Source of the DNA: Deinococcus alpinitundrae
GTDB taxonomy: Bacteria > Deinococcota > Deinococci > Deinococcales > Deinococcaceae
Assembly (NCBI RefSeq): GCF_009982895.1
Contig: NZ_WXZL01000019.1
Span: 1-64,000 of the forward strand
Reading direction: 5' to 3'
Length of the DNA stretch: 64,000 nucleotides
Of the stretch, positions 8,059 to 16,451 are shown piece after piece. The stretch's first letter is position 1. Each line of letters starts with the position of its first letter. Made by a program: the position numbers and the translations under genes. The notes below the pieces were generated by a model, which worked only from the letters and a program-made list of their open reading frames with translations, was not told the DNA's origin and searched no databases.

Positions 8059-9142
8059 GCCCGCCGTCTCCGAGCTGCCCGTAGAGTTGCTTGAGGAGCG
8101 CGAACTCATCGAAGATGGTCCACTCCTGCACCACTTTGCCGCTCCTGATGACGTGGTGACTCATGCCCATCAGGAACATGCGCCGCCCGGTGGGTGCGCC
8201 GTAAGGCCCGTAGCCTTCGTGGGTGCCTTGCAAGATGAAGCGGGTCGCCACCCGGTAACCGCGTTCGGCACTGCCCTGCACACATTGGTGGCCGATGGTC
8301 AGCGCCAGATCGGGAAAGCACGCCATCAAAGTAATCACGAAGTTCTCGTAGTCGCCGTGCCCGTAGGTCTTGCGTGAATCCGGCAGAAAGGCAATGTGGC
8401 CGGGGGCGTAGTGGTCGCGCACCATGTTGATCAGGCGGGCGTTCCACATGTTGTTCAGAATTGCCGCGACGAAGGCTTGCGGGTCGTCACTCGCGCTCGG
8501 CACCTCCAGAAAGACTGGGGCTTGCTGGCCGGTGGGCAACCGGTCGATCTCGCCGTGGGTGTGCGGCGTGGTGGGCAAGACCATCTGCTTGGCGAGGGCC
8601 AGCGGGTCGTAGCCCATCTGCCGCACCTCGGTAATGCCGTCATGGGTCAGCCACTCCTCCACGATCAGATTTCTCTTGATGAGACAGTCAGCGATGCCCC
8701 AGTACTGAATCTTGCGCCCGGTGGGTGGGCCAAACTCGGTGTAGCCACTGTGCGTGGCAGTGTTGTGGTGCCGGTGTGAGGTGTAGAAGCCCACCTGATC
8801 GTCGCCGCTCCAGATCACGTCGTCGGCGTAGGCCCGCAGATCGCCCCAGATCGCCTGATTCTGGAGGGTATTTCTGACCACCGTTTCGCGCCCGTAAATC
8901 GTCCCGAGCGAATGATGGACGGTGGCATTGTGCGAGTAGTGGGTATAGATCAGGCCGATGGCTTTTTCTTCCCAGATCTTGTGGGTGCAGCGCACGATGT
9001 AGTCCACGATATCGGTGTAATCGGCATCGAAGCCGGTCATGGCGTGGCGCTGACCCGTGGAAGCGGCCAGAGTGAACTCGGAATAGTCGGGATGGTCAGC
9101 GAAATCAAAAACGGCGGGGCTTTTTCTCGGGGCCACCCTCAC
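8051..9142 (-). CDS. Double NTF2/SnoaL-like domain protein, paralog B
   Basis: 363 residues, with the same two-domain plan as its neighbours: N-domain around DADYTDIVDYIVRCTHKIWE and C-domain around NNMWNARLINMVRDHYAPGH. It starts at GTG 9142, overlapping the stop of paralog A by 4 nt (GTGA), with TGGAGGC almost touching the start. The DNA for its C-terminal half (8091-8666) is identical to the matching part of paralog A, while the first-domain DNA differs. That points to recent duplication or gene conversion. The function is unknown; coupling with transport genes and dehydrogenases suggests a catabolic role. Confidence 0.82.
   Translation of the reverse strand: MRVAPRKSPAVFDFADHPDYSEFTLAASTGQRHAMTGFDADYTDIVDYIVRCTHKIWEEKAIGLIYTHYSHNATVHHSLGTIYGRETVVRNTLQNQAIWGDLRAYADDVIWSGDDQVGFYTSHRHHNTATHSGYTEFGPPTGRKIQYWGIADCLIKRNLIVEEWLTHDGITEVRQMGYDPLALAKQMVLPTTPHTHGEIDRLPTGQQAPVFLEVPSASDDPQAFVAAILNNMWNARLINMVRDHYAPGHIAFLPDSRKTYGHGDYENFVITLMACFPDLALTIGHQCVQGSAERGYRVATRFILQGTHEGYGPYGAPTGRRMFLMGMSHHVIRSGKVVQEWTIFDEFALLKQLYGQLGDGGHG
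8091..8666. repeat. 576-bp perfect direct repeat, copy 1
   Basis: Base-for-base identical to 9167-9742, offset 1076 bp. It covers the second NTF2-like domain and the linker of paralog B, plus the last part of its first domain. Mismatches begin at once on both sides (8090/9166 and 8667/9743). Confidence 0.9.
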
Positions 9143-10218
9143 GCCTCCAGACGGGCATGAAGCTGTTTGAGGAGCGCGAACTCATCGAAGATGGTCCACT
9201 CCTGCACCACTTTGCCGCTCCTGATGACGTGGTGACTCATGCCCATCAGGAACATGCGCCGCCCGGTGGGTGCGCCGTAAGGCCCGTAGCCTTCGTGGGT
9301 GCCTTGCAAGATGAAGCGGGTCGCCACCCGGTAACCGCGTTCGGCACTGCCCTGCACACATTGGTGGCCGATGGTCAGCGCCAGATCGGGAAAGCACGCC
9401 ATCAAAGTAATCACGAAGTTCTCGTAGTCGCCGTGCCCGTAGGTCTTGCGTGAATCCGGCAGAAAGGCAATGTGGCCGGGGGCGTAGTGGTCGCGCACCA
9501 TGTTGATCAGGCGGGCGTTCCACATGTTGTTCAGAATTGCCGCGACGAAGGCTTGCGGGTCGTCACTCGCGCTCGGCACCTCCAGAAAGACTGGGGCTTG
9601 CTGGCCGGTGGGCAACCGGTCGATCTCGCCGTGGGTGTGCGGCGTGGTGGGCAAGACCATCTGCTTGGCGAGGGCCAGCGGGTCGTAGCCCATCTGCCGC
9701 ACCTCGGTAATGCCGTCATGGGTCAGCCACTCCTCCACGATCTTGTTTTTCACCACGAAGCAGTCGGCAATGCCCCAGCGCCAGACTTTGCGCCCTGTGG
9801 GTGGGCCAAACTCGCTGTAGCCGGTGTTGGTACCGACGCTGGAGACACGGTGTGACGAGTAGAATCCGTCACGCTCGTTGCCGCTCCAGATCACGTCGTC
9901 AGCAAAAGCGCGGCGCTCGGCGTACATGGCGATGCGCTGAAGGGTATTGACGACCATCGCCTCGCGCCCGTACATGGTGCCTGCCGAGTTGTGAACGGTG
10001 ACGTTGTGCGAGTAGTGGGTGTAGATCAGCCCCACCGCCTTTTCTTCCCAGATCTTGTGGGTGCAGCGCACGATGTAGTCCACGATGTCGGTGTAATCGG
10101 CATCGAAGCCGCTGAGCGGTTGCCGCCGTCCGGTGCTCGCCGCCAGCGTGAAATCGGAATAATCAGGATGGTCGGCAAAATCAAAGACAGAGAGCGGAGT
10201 GGCAAGAGCGTCTTCCAT
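9139..10218 (-). CDS. Double NTF2/SnoaL-like domain protein, paralog A
   Basis: 359 residues from the preferred ATG at 10218, which has GAGGAA 4 nt upstream and gives a length matching its paralogs. A longer form from ATG 10344 would begin right after the permease stop and add 42 residues rich in Lys, Pro and Ala with atypical codon use. Domain 1 spans about residues 30-190 (YTDIVDYIVRCTHKIWEEKA to IVEEWLTHDGITEVRQMGYD). Domain 2 spans about residues 225-355 and ends EWTIFDEFALLKQLHARLEA. The second half is identical at DNA level to paralog B. It is the first of three such genes in the leftward operon, directly after the transporter. Function unknown. Confidence 0.82.
   Translation of the reverse strand: MEDALATPLSVFDFADHPDYSDFTLAASTGRRQPLSGFDADYTDIVDYIVRCTHKIWEEKAVGLIYTHYSHNVTVHNSAGTMYGREAMVVNTLQRIAMYAERRAFADDVIWSGNERDGFYSSHRVSSVGTNTGYSEFGPPTGRKVWRWGIADCFVVKNKIVEEWLTHDGITEVRQMGYDPLALAKQMVLPTTPHTHGEIDRLPTGQQAPVFLEVPSASDDPQAFVAAILNNMWNARLINMVRDHYAPGHIAFLPDSRKTYGHGDYENFVITLMACFPDLALTIGHQCVQGSAERGYRVATRFILQGTHEGYGPYGAPTGRRMFLMGMSHHVIRSGKVVQEWTIFDEFALLKQLHARLEA
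9167..9742. repeat. 576-bp perfect direct repeat, copy 2
   Basis: Identical to 8091-8666. It lies in the second half of paralog A at the same reading phase, so both copies encode the same peptide. An exact repeat of this length can recombine to delete about 1.1 kb, fusing paralogs A and B. Confidence 0.9.
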
Positions 10219-10344
10219 GAAGTTCCTCGTTCGTTCGGGGTGGCTTGGTTTGGCTTGCACTGATTTGGTCTGGGCTGGTTTCTTGCCGGGTTTGGCGTTG
10301 GCGGGACGCTCAGGAGCAACCTGGTCTTCGCTGTGCTCCGTCAT

Positions 10345-11199
10345 CTACTTGACGGCCCCCACCGTGATGCCTTCCACGAAGTACTTGCGAATGAAAAACG
10401 ACATCACCAGAATCGGCACCATCACGACCATGCCCGCCGCCGAGAGCTGCTCCCACATCGGGCCGCGCGGCCCGCTGATGGTGAGAATGCCCACCGGCAG
10501 GGTCAGGGCATGGCTGCGGGTCAGGATCAGGGCGAAGAAGAACTCGTTCCAGGCAGAGATGAAGGTAAAGACCGCCGCCACCAGGATGCCCGGCAGGACC
10601 AGTGGCACCGTGACAAAGCGCAGGGTCTGGAATTCGTTGCAGCCGTCAATGTAGGAGGCTTCCTCCACCTCCACCGGCAGGGCGTCGAAGAATCCACGCA
10701 GCAGCCAGATGGCATACGGCAGGGTAAACGAGAGGTAAACGATGACCAGCGCCCAGGGCGTGTCGATCAGGTTGAGCGCCCTAAACAGATTGAAGAAGGG
10801 AATCGCCACCACCACCGCCGGAACGAACTGGGTAACCAGAATCAGCAGGAACAGCGTGTTGCGGCCCTTGAAGCGGTGCCGCGAGAGCACGTAAGCGGCG
10901 GCTGCGCCCAGCGGAATGGTGATCGCCACCGTCAGGAACGACACCAGGGCGCTGATCCAGATGTTGTTGCCGAGCAAAATCGGATTTGAGAAGATGGCGC
11001 GGAAATTGTCGAGCGTCGGCTTGAAGAACAATTTGACCGAGTAGATGTCGATCTGGTTTTTGAACGCGCCCAGCAGCATCCAGATCAGCGGAAACAGCAC
11101 GAAGGCGATGATGAGCAGCACCCCCAGCGTCTCGGCCAGTTGCGCCAAGCGGCTGGCCAGCGGCACCCGGCGTTTGCCAGAACTCAGGCTGCTGTGCAT
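10345..11199 (-). CDS. ABC sugar-type transporter permease 2 (MalG-like)
   Basis: 284 residues starting MHSSLSSGKRRVPLASRLAQ at ATG 11199; the much longer open frame upstream is a shadow of permease 1. It has about six membrane helices, the first being ETLGVLLIIAFVLFPLIWML. The cytoplasmic EAA loop VEEASYIDGCNEFQTLRFVT, which docks on the ATPase, is present at about residues 190-210. It overlaps the stop of permease 1 by one base (TGATG). With the partner permease and binding protein it should form an importer of the CUT1 carbohydrate class. No ATPase gene is nearby, so a shared MsmK/MalK-type ATPase encoded elsewhere is presumed. Confidence 0.93.
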   Translation of the reverse strand: MHSSLSSGKRRVPLASRLAQLAETLGVLLIIAFVLFPLIWMLLGAFKNQIDIYSVKLFFKPTLDNFRAIFSNPILLGNNIWISALVSFLTVAITIPLGAAAAYVLSRHRFKGRNTLFLLILVTQFVPAVVVAIPFFNLFRALNLIDTPWALVIVYLSFTLPYAIWLLRGFFDALPVEVEEASYIDGCNEFQTLRFVTVPLVLPGILVAAVFTFISAWNEFFFALILTRSHALTLPVGILTISGPRGPMWEQLSAAGMVVMVPILVMSFFIRKYFVEGITVGAVK

Positions 11200-12134
11200 C
11201 AGTCTCCCTTCAGCAAGGTGCGCACGTAAAACGTCGAGATGACCGCCATGATCGCCACCAGAATGTACGACAGCGCCGAGGCGTAGCCCATGTCGAGGTT
11301 GCGAAACGCCACCTGGTAGACGTAGTAGTACAAGGTCTGGGTAGAGTCGCCTGGGCCGCCGCCGGTCATGATGGCAATCTGGTCGAACATCTTGAAGGCC
11401 GAGATGATCTTGAGCAGCGCCACGATGTAGATGACCGGGGCCAGCAGCGGCAGGGTGATCTTGAAGAAGATCTGGATGCTGGTGGCTCCGTCCACTTTGG
11501 CCGCTTCGGTGGCTTCGGCGGGAATCGAGCCGATGGCCCCGATGAACATCAGGGCAAACAGCGGTGCCCAGCCCCAGATTTCCGAGAAGGCGATCACGAA
11601 CAGGGCGCTGAGCTGGTGGCCCAGCCAGACGTAATCGTTTAGCGGCGGAATGATGGCCCCGATCAGTTTGGCGTAGACGCCGTACTCGTTGTTGAGCATG
11701 AAGCGCCAGCTGAAGCCCTTGAGAACCGGTGCGACGGCGAAGGGGAAGATCAGCAGGGTGCGGGCAAAGACATTGAGCGGCGTGGGTTTTTGTAGCAGCA
11801 ACGCGATCCCCAGCCCGAGCAGCAACGTCAAACAGACCGAAATCACCATATAGATGGCGCTGACACCCAGGCTGTTGAGAAATCCGGCGTCGGTCAGGGC
11901 GCGGGTGTAATTCGCCGCACCGACAAAGGGACCAGGGGTGGGCGAATCGATCAAGCGCCAATCCCGAAACGACGTGATGAACGAGGCGGCCAGCGGATAG
12001 ATCACCGTCAGGGCGATGACGATCAAGCCGGGGCCAAGCAGCATCCATCTGAGCGAACCGCTGCGGTACTGGCGCGGCTTCTTGACGGGACGCGCGACCA
12101 GCACGGACGAAACCGACGGTTGGGGCAAAGCCAT
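11199..12134 (-). CDS. ABC sugar-type transporter permease 1 (MalF-like)
   Basis: 311 residues. ATG 12134 is chosen because GAGGTGA precedes it by 5 nt; the upstream ATG at 12170 lacks this. After a basic N-terminus (PVKKPRQYRSGSLR), helix 1 is WMLLGPGLIVIALTVIYPLA and five more follow. The EAA loop is SIPAEATEAAKVDGATSIQI, with the expected EAA and Gly spacing. It is the second gene of the leftward operon, between the binding protein and permease 2. Confidence 0.93.
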   Translation of the reverse strand: MALPQPSVSSVLVARPVKKPRQYRSGSLRWMLLGPGLIVIALTVIYPLAASFITSFRDWRLIDSPTPGPFVGAANYTRALTDAGFLNSLGVSAIYMVISVCLTLLLGLGIALLLQKPTPLNVFARTLLIFPFAVAPVLKGFSWRFMLNNEYGVYAKLIGAIIPPLNDYVWLGHQLSALFVIAFSEIWGWAPLFALMFIGAIGSIPAEATEAAKVDGATSIQIFFKITLPLLAPVIYIVALLKIISAFKMFDQIAIMTGGGPGDSTQTLYYYVYQVAFRNLDMGYASALSYILVAIMAVISTFYVRTLLKGD

Positions 12135-12268
12135 AGCACTCACCTCAAAGGAACCGAATAAAACCGCCAATAGGAAAACGCAGAGGCGCAGTCAGCAAGG
12201 CGTCTTCACCTGTCTTCTCTGCGCCGCCCGCTTCATCACACTCGACTGCGGCCTTTCGTCCTCAGCCT

Positions 12269-13669
12269 TTACTTGTAAAGGCCCGCCCGCTTTTGAATGG
12301 CGTCCACGTCGGCGGCCATCTGGTCCATGGTTGGCTTGACCTCCGCGCCGGTCGCCATCTTGTTGATACCGATTTCCAGAACACTCTGGAGTTCGGCCCA
12401 GGTCTTGACTTGCGGCAGGGTACGGGCGGTCTTGAGCGCCGACGCGCCGACTTTGGGAATGCCGCCGTTGGCCGCGTTGACCTTGGCGTCGCGCATGCCG
12501 GTGAAGGTCACGATGGTATTGTCGGCTTCTGCCGGAATGCTGCGGTTGGCGGCCACCTGCTGCTGAATTTTGGTGTTGGTGACGTACTTGATGAACTCCC
12601 AGGCAGCGTCGGGATTCTTGGCGTTCTTGAAGATGCCCAGCGGCCACACCAGCGCGTAGTTGGCGGTGGTGCCGCCGGCCCAGCCGGGAGCGGTGGCAAA
12701 ACCGATGTTGTTCAGCACGTCTTTGGATACGGCCTTGGGATCGGAGAACTGCGCCCAGTACCACCACCAGCCCACCCACATGGCCGCGCGGCCCTGCTTG
12801 AGTTCGGTGGAGGCTTCCGGCTCGGCGAAGGTGGTGGCAGCAGGGTTGGTGATTTTATACTTGCGCAGGATGTCGATGTACGTCTGGGTCGCCTCGACAC
12901 CCTTGGAGCTGTTGAAGATGGCGTGCCCGTTCTTGTCGAGGATGTCGCCGCCGTTCCCCCACAGCATGCTCACCCAGTTGAACAGGTTTTGCCCGGCGCT
13001 CACCTTGTAGATCATCGAGACGCCGGTCATGCTCGGCATTTTCTGTTCGATGGTCTGGGAAGTTTTGATCAGCGCCTGCCAGGTTTTGGGCACCGGCAGC
13101 TTGAGGGCGCTAAACACGTCCTTACGGTAAAAAAGCACCAACGGATGGCCCCGGAAAGGAATTCCGATGACGTTGCCGTCCTTGTCGCTGGCGGCCTCGA
13201 TATAGGCGTTGGGGTAGTCCTTCATATTGATCTTGTCGGCGGCGATGCGGCTGTTGAGTGAGGTCAGATACGGCTTGATCGCCTCGCCCCAGGAATCCAC
13301 CCAGGCCACCGCGTCGTAGGTGTTGCCGGTGGTCGCCTCGATCAGTTCTTTTTGCTGCAACGACTCGTACGGTGTATTTTCCCACTGCACGTTGATGCCG
13401 GTGAGCTTCTCGAACTCGCTGCCGGGCGCGGTCAGCTTGATCATCTGGGCAAACTGTCCGGCGGTGGCGCAGCAGATCAGGAACTTGACGGTGGTGCCCG
13501 CGTAGGGTTTGCCGGCTTTGAGGTGATAGGTGGCGGCGCTCTGGGCGCTGATGGGAGCAAAGCTGCCTGCCAGGACGCCCAGCAAGCTGAGCATCAAGCT
13601 GCGCTGCAAAGTGGGTCGCCGAACAGCGGCGCTCCGGTCCGTGACACTGCGGGTCGTCGTTTCAATCAT
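12269..13669 (-). CDS. ABC transporter solute-binding protein, family 1 (sugar type)
   Basis: 466 residues from ATG 13669, which has GAGGAGGATC just upstream. The N-terminus has a twin-basic start (AVRRPTLQR), a hydrophobic core SLMLSLLGVLAGSFAPISAQ and a probable Sec cleavage after AQSA. There is no lipobox, so it should be soluble in the cell envelope. The mature protein shows family-1 binding-protein features (FEKLTGINVQWENTPYESLQ near the N-lobe, GIPFRGHPLVLFYRKDV, AAMWVGWWWYWAQF). The run of Trp and Tyr in the last motif fits stacking on a ring, as in sugar-binding proteins, but the ligand is unknown. It is the first gene of the leftward arm, expressed from the operator-controlled promoter about 300 nt upstream. 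Confidence 0.92.
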   Translation of the reverse strand: MIETTTRSVTDRSAAVRRPTLQRSLMLSLLGVLAGSFAPISAQSAATYHLKAGKPYAGTTVKFLICCATAGQFAQMIKLTAPGSEFEKLTGINVQWENTPYESLQQKELIEATTGNTYDAVAWVDSWGEAIKPYLTSLNSRIAADKINMKDYPNAYIEAASDKDGNVIGIPFRGHPLVLFYRKDVFSALKLPVPKTWQALIKTSQTIEQKMPSMTGVSMIYKVSAGQNLFNWVSMLWGNGGDILDKNGHAIFNSSKGVEATQTYIDILRKYKITNPAATTFAEPEASTELKQGRAAMWVGWWWYWAQFSDPKAVSKDVLNNIGFATAPGWAGGTTANYALVWPLGIFKNAKNPDAAWEFIKYVTNTKIQQQVAANRSIPAEADNTIVTFTGMRDAKVNAANGGIPKVGASALKTARTLPQVKTWAELQSVLEIGINKMATGAEVKPTMDQMAADVDAIQKRAGLYK

Positions 13670-13950
13670 GATGTGATCCTCCTCAAACGAGAGCGGGGGG
13701 CGGGGGCAAATGGGAAACACGCCGGAAGATGAACCCAGGAGATCTGAACAGAGCGGGCTGGCCTGAGGAAGAAGGCCTGCCTACTGCCGGAGAAGCCAAA
13801 TCCTTGAAGTGCTTCGTCAGTTGCGGGAACAGCCCCGTGGTCTTGCTTCAGAAGATTCGCGGCGTCGCCGACCTCACAGGCGGCGCAGGAACAACGGACT
13901 CATCTCACGCTGTGGTCTATTCTGGCAAGGCACCAGCTCCTCCTTTGCCG

Positions 13951-13972
13951 TATCTGCATACGTATGCAGATA
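13951..13972. promoter_or_regulatory. Operator 1: 22-bp perfect palindrome, LacI-type
   Basis: A perfect 22-bp palindrome with core TGCATACGTATGCA (13955-13968) and a central CpG, the usual form of a LacI/GalR-family operator. It abuts the -10 element of the leftward promoter and covers its predicted transcription start, so binding would block initiation. The likely ligand is the LacI-family protein encoded at 17812-18834. Confidence 0.85.
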
Positions 13973-14001
13973 CCATAGTTGGCCGGTTAAGGTCTTGTCA
14001 A
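13972..14001 (-). promoter_or_regulatory. Leftward promoter of the transporter/SnoaL-like/amidase operon
   Basis: On the minus strand there is a -35 TTGACA (13996-14001), an 18-bp spacer and a -10 TATGGT (13972-13977). Initiation would fall near 13965, inside operator 1. The untranslated leader to the binding-protein gene is about 295 nt. Confidence 0.75.
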
Positions 14002-14031
14002 GTCAGTCAAAAACGCTGCTCAACCGAAGTC

Positions 14032-14061
14032 TTGACGAAAGCCGAGAGCGGAGAGTACGGT
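14032..14061 (+). promoter_or_regulatory. Rightward promoter of the cupin/aldolase/LacI/SDR operon
   Basis: A -35 TTGACG (14032-14037), an 18-bp spacer and a -10 TACGGT (14056-14061), with initiation expected near 14068 inside operator 2. The geometry mirrors the leftward promoter. The leader to the cupin start is about 245 nt. Confidence 0.72.
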
Positions 14062-14078
14062 ATGCATACGTATGCAAA
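14061..14078. promoter_or_regulatory. Operator 2: 14-bp perfect palindrome, LacI-type
   Basis: The core TGCATACGTATGCA (14063-14076) is identical to that of operator 1 and is centred 108 bp from it. The outer flanks are only partly symmetric, so binding may be weaker. It overlaps the end of the rightward -10 element. Confidence 0.83.
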
Positions 14079-14312
14079 TTCGTGACGCCGTGAGCGTCCG
14101 CTCCTCCGCCTCTCGCCGAGATTTTGCCGCCCAAATCGGAACTGGCTGAACTGGGTGGGGTGCCGTTGCCGGGATACCCTCCGCCGAGTCCAGCTCCGCT
14201 CCGGCCCACCGCACAACCGAATCACCTCAGCTCACTTGGACCAAAACCCGACCTGGTCTCACCCCCATTCGGCCCCGATTCGCTACACCCAGTTCAATGC
14301 AGAGGAGAACCC

Positions 14313-14927
14313 ATGACCGTCACGCCGCCCCCGTCCACTTCCAAAGAAGATCTCGGCGCAATGACCGGCAACGTCGTGCGCTTCGGAGACCTCAAGTCGC
14401 GCCCGATTCCTTTGATGTTCATCGACAGCATCATCCCCGGCCACCAGCGCCACAACTACGCCGTGATCGGCGACACCGCCAGCGAGAACGACGCCTACAA
14501 ACCGTTCATCACCGCGCCGCACGGCTTTCAGATCGGGATGGTGCGCGCGCGACCCGGCAACGGCCCGGCCTACCACACCCATGATTACATCGAGTCGTTT
14601 CTGCCCCTAAAGGGCCGCTGGCGCTTTTACTGGGGTGAGAGCGCCGACAAGGTGGACGGCGAGACCATCCTGGACGAGTTCGATTACGTGACCCTGCCCG
14701 CCAAGCTGTGGCGCGGCTTCGAGTATGTCGGCGAGGATGAGGGCTGGATTTTTGCGGTGCTGGAAAAGCATCAGGCGTTCAAGGGCAAGGACCCCTACTG
14801 GGCACCGTCGGTCATCGAGAAGGCCCGTGAGTACGGCTTCGAGGCCAGTGACGACGGCAAGATGATCAAGCCCGGCAATTTCGCCGAACTCGAGCAGCAG
14901 ATGCTCGGGCAGTTCGGAGACGAGTAG
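14313..14927 (+). CDS. Cupin-fold protein
   Basis: 204 residues from ATG 14313, which follows AGAGGAGAACCC; the longer frame upstream is leader sequence. A single conserved beta-barrel (cupin) is seen: motif 1 PGNGPAYHTHDYIESFLPLK with the metal-binding His-X-His and Glu, and a motif 2 region around DEFDYVTLPAKLWRGFEYVG. Such proteins often act as isomerases, dioxygenases or lyases on sugar acids, or bind small ligands. It is the first gene of the rightward operon and ends 4 nt before the hydrolase. The precise role is unknown. Confidence 0.85.
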   Translation: MTVTPPPSTSKEDLGAMTGNVVRFGDLKSRPIPLMFIDSIIPGHQRHNYAVIGDTASENDAYKPFITAPHGFQIGMVRARPGNGPAYHTHDYIESFLPLKGRWRFYWGESADKVDGETILDEFDYVTLPAKLWRGFEYVGEDEGWIFAVLEKHQAFKGKDPYWAPSVIEKAREYGFEASDDGKMIKPGNFAELEQQMLGQFGDE

Positions 14928-14931
14928 CGCC

Positions 14932-15588
14932 GTGACGCCCGCCCTGCTGCTGCCTGGAACGCTGTGCAGTGCGGCGTTGTGGGCTGGCGTACTGACCAGC
15001 GATGAGACGCAGATCATCCCGGTCATTCGCGGAACGAGTCTGGTTGACGCCGCTGAGCGCGTTCTCGCCCACGCACCGCGCCGGGTGCATCTGGTGGGCT
15101 TCTCGCTGGGAGCCATCGTCGCGCTGGAAGTGCTGCGCCGATTTCCCGAGCGCCTGGAGCACCTTACCCTGATCAGCGCCAATCTGCACGCGCCGGTGGC
15201 CGGGCAGCTCAGGGTCTGGGACGCCCAGGAGCAGCAAATCAGGCACGGTCATTTCGAGCAGGTGGCCGAGCGGACCGCGCTGGGTGCCGGGGCGCACCAG
15301 GCAACGGTCCTGGACATGGCCCTGGACTTGGGGCCGGAGGTGATGCTGGAGCAGCTTGCCCTGCTCAGGACCCGGCCTGACAGTCGCGCCGATCTGACCC
15401 GCTGGCAGGGGCCGCTAACACTGCTGGTGGGCGAAAATGACACCACCACCCCACCCGCGCTGGCTGAGGCGATGGTCCGGCTCGCGCCGCAGGCCGAACT
15501 GCGCCGCATTCCGCAGGCGGGTCATTACCTCCCGCTGGATGCACCGGGAGCCGTAGCGGATGCACTGAGGGAGGCGACCTATGTCTGA
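14932..15588 (+). CDS. Alpha/beta-fold hydrolase
   Basis: 218 residues starting at GTG 14932. The nucleophile elbow is GFSLGA (Ser about residue 59), the acid is likely Asp in LLVGENDTTTPP (about 166) and the catalytic His is in QAGHYLPLD (about 195), so the triad is complete. It is short for the family with little cap domain. Likely activity is ester, lactone or thioester hydrolysis within the pathway. Its end overlaps the aldolase start by 8 nt. Confidence 0.85.
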   Translation: MTPALLLPGTLCSAALWAGVLTSDETQIIPVIRGTSLVDAAERVLAHAPRRVHLVGFSLGAIVALEVLRRFPERLEHLTLISANLHAPVAGQLRVWDAQEQQIRHGHFEQVAERTALGAGAHQATVLDMALDLGPEVMLEQLALLRTRPDSRADLTRWQGPLTLLVGENDTTTPPALAEAMVRLAPQAELRRIPQAGHYLPLDAPGAVADALREATYV

Positions 15589-16417
15589 ACTTGGACCTGA
15601 ACGGGCCAGCGCCGCCTCACTCGCGCGCTTGCTGGCCCGCCTGGACGCGGGCGAAGCCGTGTTTAACGGCTGGCTACATCTGCCCGGCGGGGTCAGCGCC
15701 GAAGTGATGGGGCATGCCGGGTACGACGCCCTGACAGTGGATTTGCAGCATGGCCTGATCGGGGACGGCGGGTTGGTTTCCAGCTTGCAGGCCATCGCCG
15801 CCACGCCCGCCGCCGCGCTGGTGCGGGTGCCGTGGCTGCATCCGCCGGATCTGATGCGGGCGCTGGACGCCGGGGCCGCAGGCGTGATCTGCCCAATGAT
15901 CGACACTCCCCAGCAAGCGGCAGCCCTGGTGAGCGCTTGCCGGTACGCGCCGATGGGCAGCCGCAGCTTCGGCCCCACCCGCGCCAAGCTGGCTCACGGG
16001 GACGATTACACCGACACTGCCGATGCCCGGACATTGGTGTTTGCCATGATCGAGACGAAAGCGGCCCTCGGCAACCTGGAGGCCATCCTGGACACCCCCG
16101 GCCTCAGCGGCGTGTACGTCGGCCCCGCCGACCTCAGCCTGAGTTTGACGGGCCACGCCTCGCTGGATTTCCGAACCGGCGAGGTGGCAGCGGCGGTGGC
16201 CCGGATTGCCGACCAAGCCCGCGCCCGCCAGCTCATTCCCGGCATCTTCACCCAGGGCGGCGACCTCGCCCGCGCCGCCCTGGCACTCGGCTACCGCTTC
16301 GTGACTGCCGGATCGGATTTCGCGCTGCTCTCCACAGCCGCCCGTACCGTACTGAACGACCTGCGCGGCGTGGCGGCTCCACCGATCAATCCGCTGACCG
16401 ACACCCCGTCTTACTAG
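15581..16417 (+). CDS. HpcH/HpaI-family class II aldolase
   Basis: 278 residues. Family landmarks are the catalytic His in VDLQHGLI (about 48), an Arg in [20 protein letters not shown], the metal ligand Glu in [11 protein letters not shown] (about 156) and [13 protein letters not shown] carrying the second ligand Asp. These enzymes cleave 2-keto-4-hydroxy acids to pyruvate or glyoxylate plus an aldehyde, using a divalent metal. The start ATG 15581 overlaps the hydrolase gene and has GAGGCG at proper distance. In this locus it is the natural carbon-carbon cleavage step after oxidation by the dehydrogenases. The actual keto acid is unknown. Confidence 0.9.
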   Translation: MSELGPERASAASLARLLARLDAGEAVFNGWLHLPGGVSAEVMGHAGYDALTVDLQHGLIGDGGLVSSLQAIAATPAAALVRVPWLHPPDLMRALDAGAAGVICPMIDTPQQAAALVSACRYAPMGSRSFGPTRAKLAHGDDYTDTADARTLVFAMIETKAALGNLEAILDTPGLSGVYVGPADLSLSLTGHASLDFRTGEVAAAVARIADQARARQLIPGIFTQGGDLARAALALGYRFVTAGSDFALLSTAARTVLNDLRGVAAPPINPLTDTPSY

Positions 16418-16451
16418 CCTTAGCCTCAGCAGTCCTCAAGGAGCAACCGAC

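Noticed and set aside
8106..9523. Identical 113-codon frames in two places
   Set aside because: They are shadows within the SnoaL-like genes. Their identity only reflects the 576-bp DNA repeat.
10345..12048. A 567-codon open frame across both permease genes
   Set aside because: Only its last 284 codons are a protein (permease 2). The first half is an out-of-frame shadow of permease 1, and the true ATG is at 11199.
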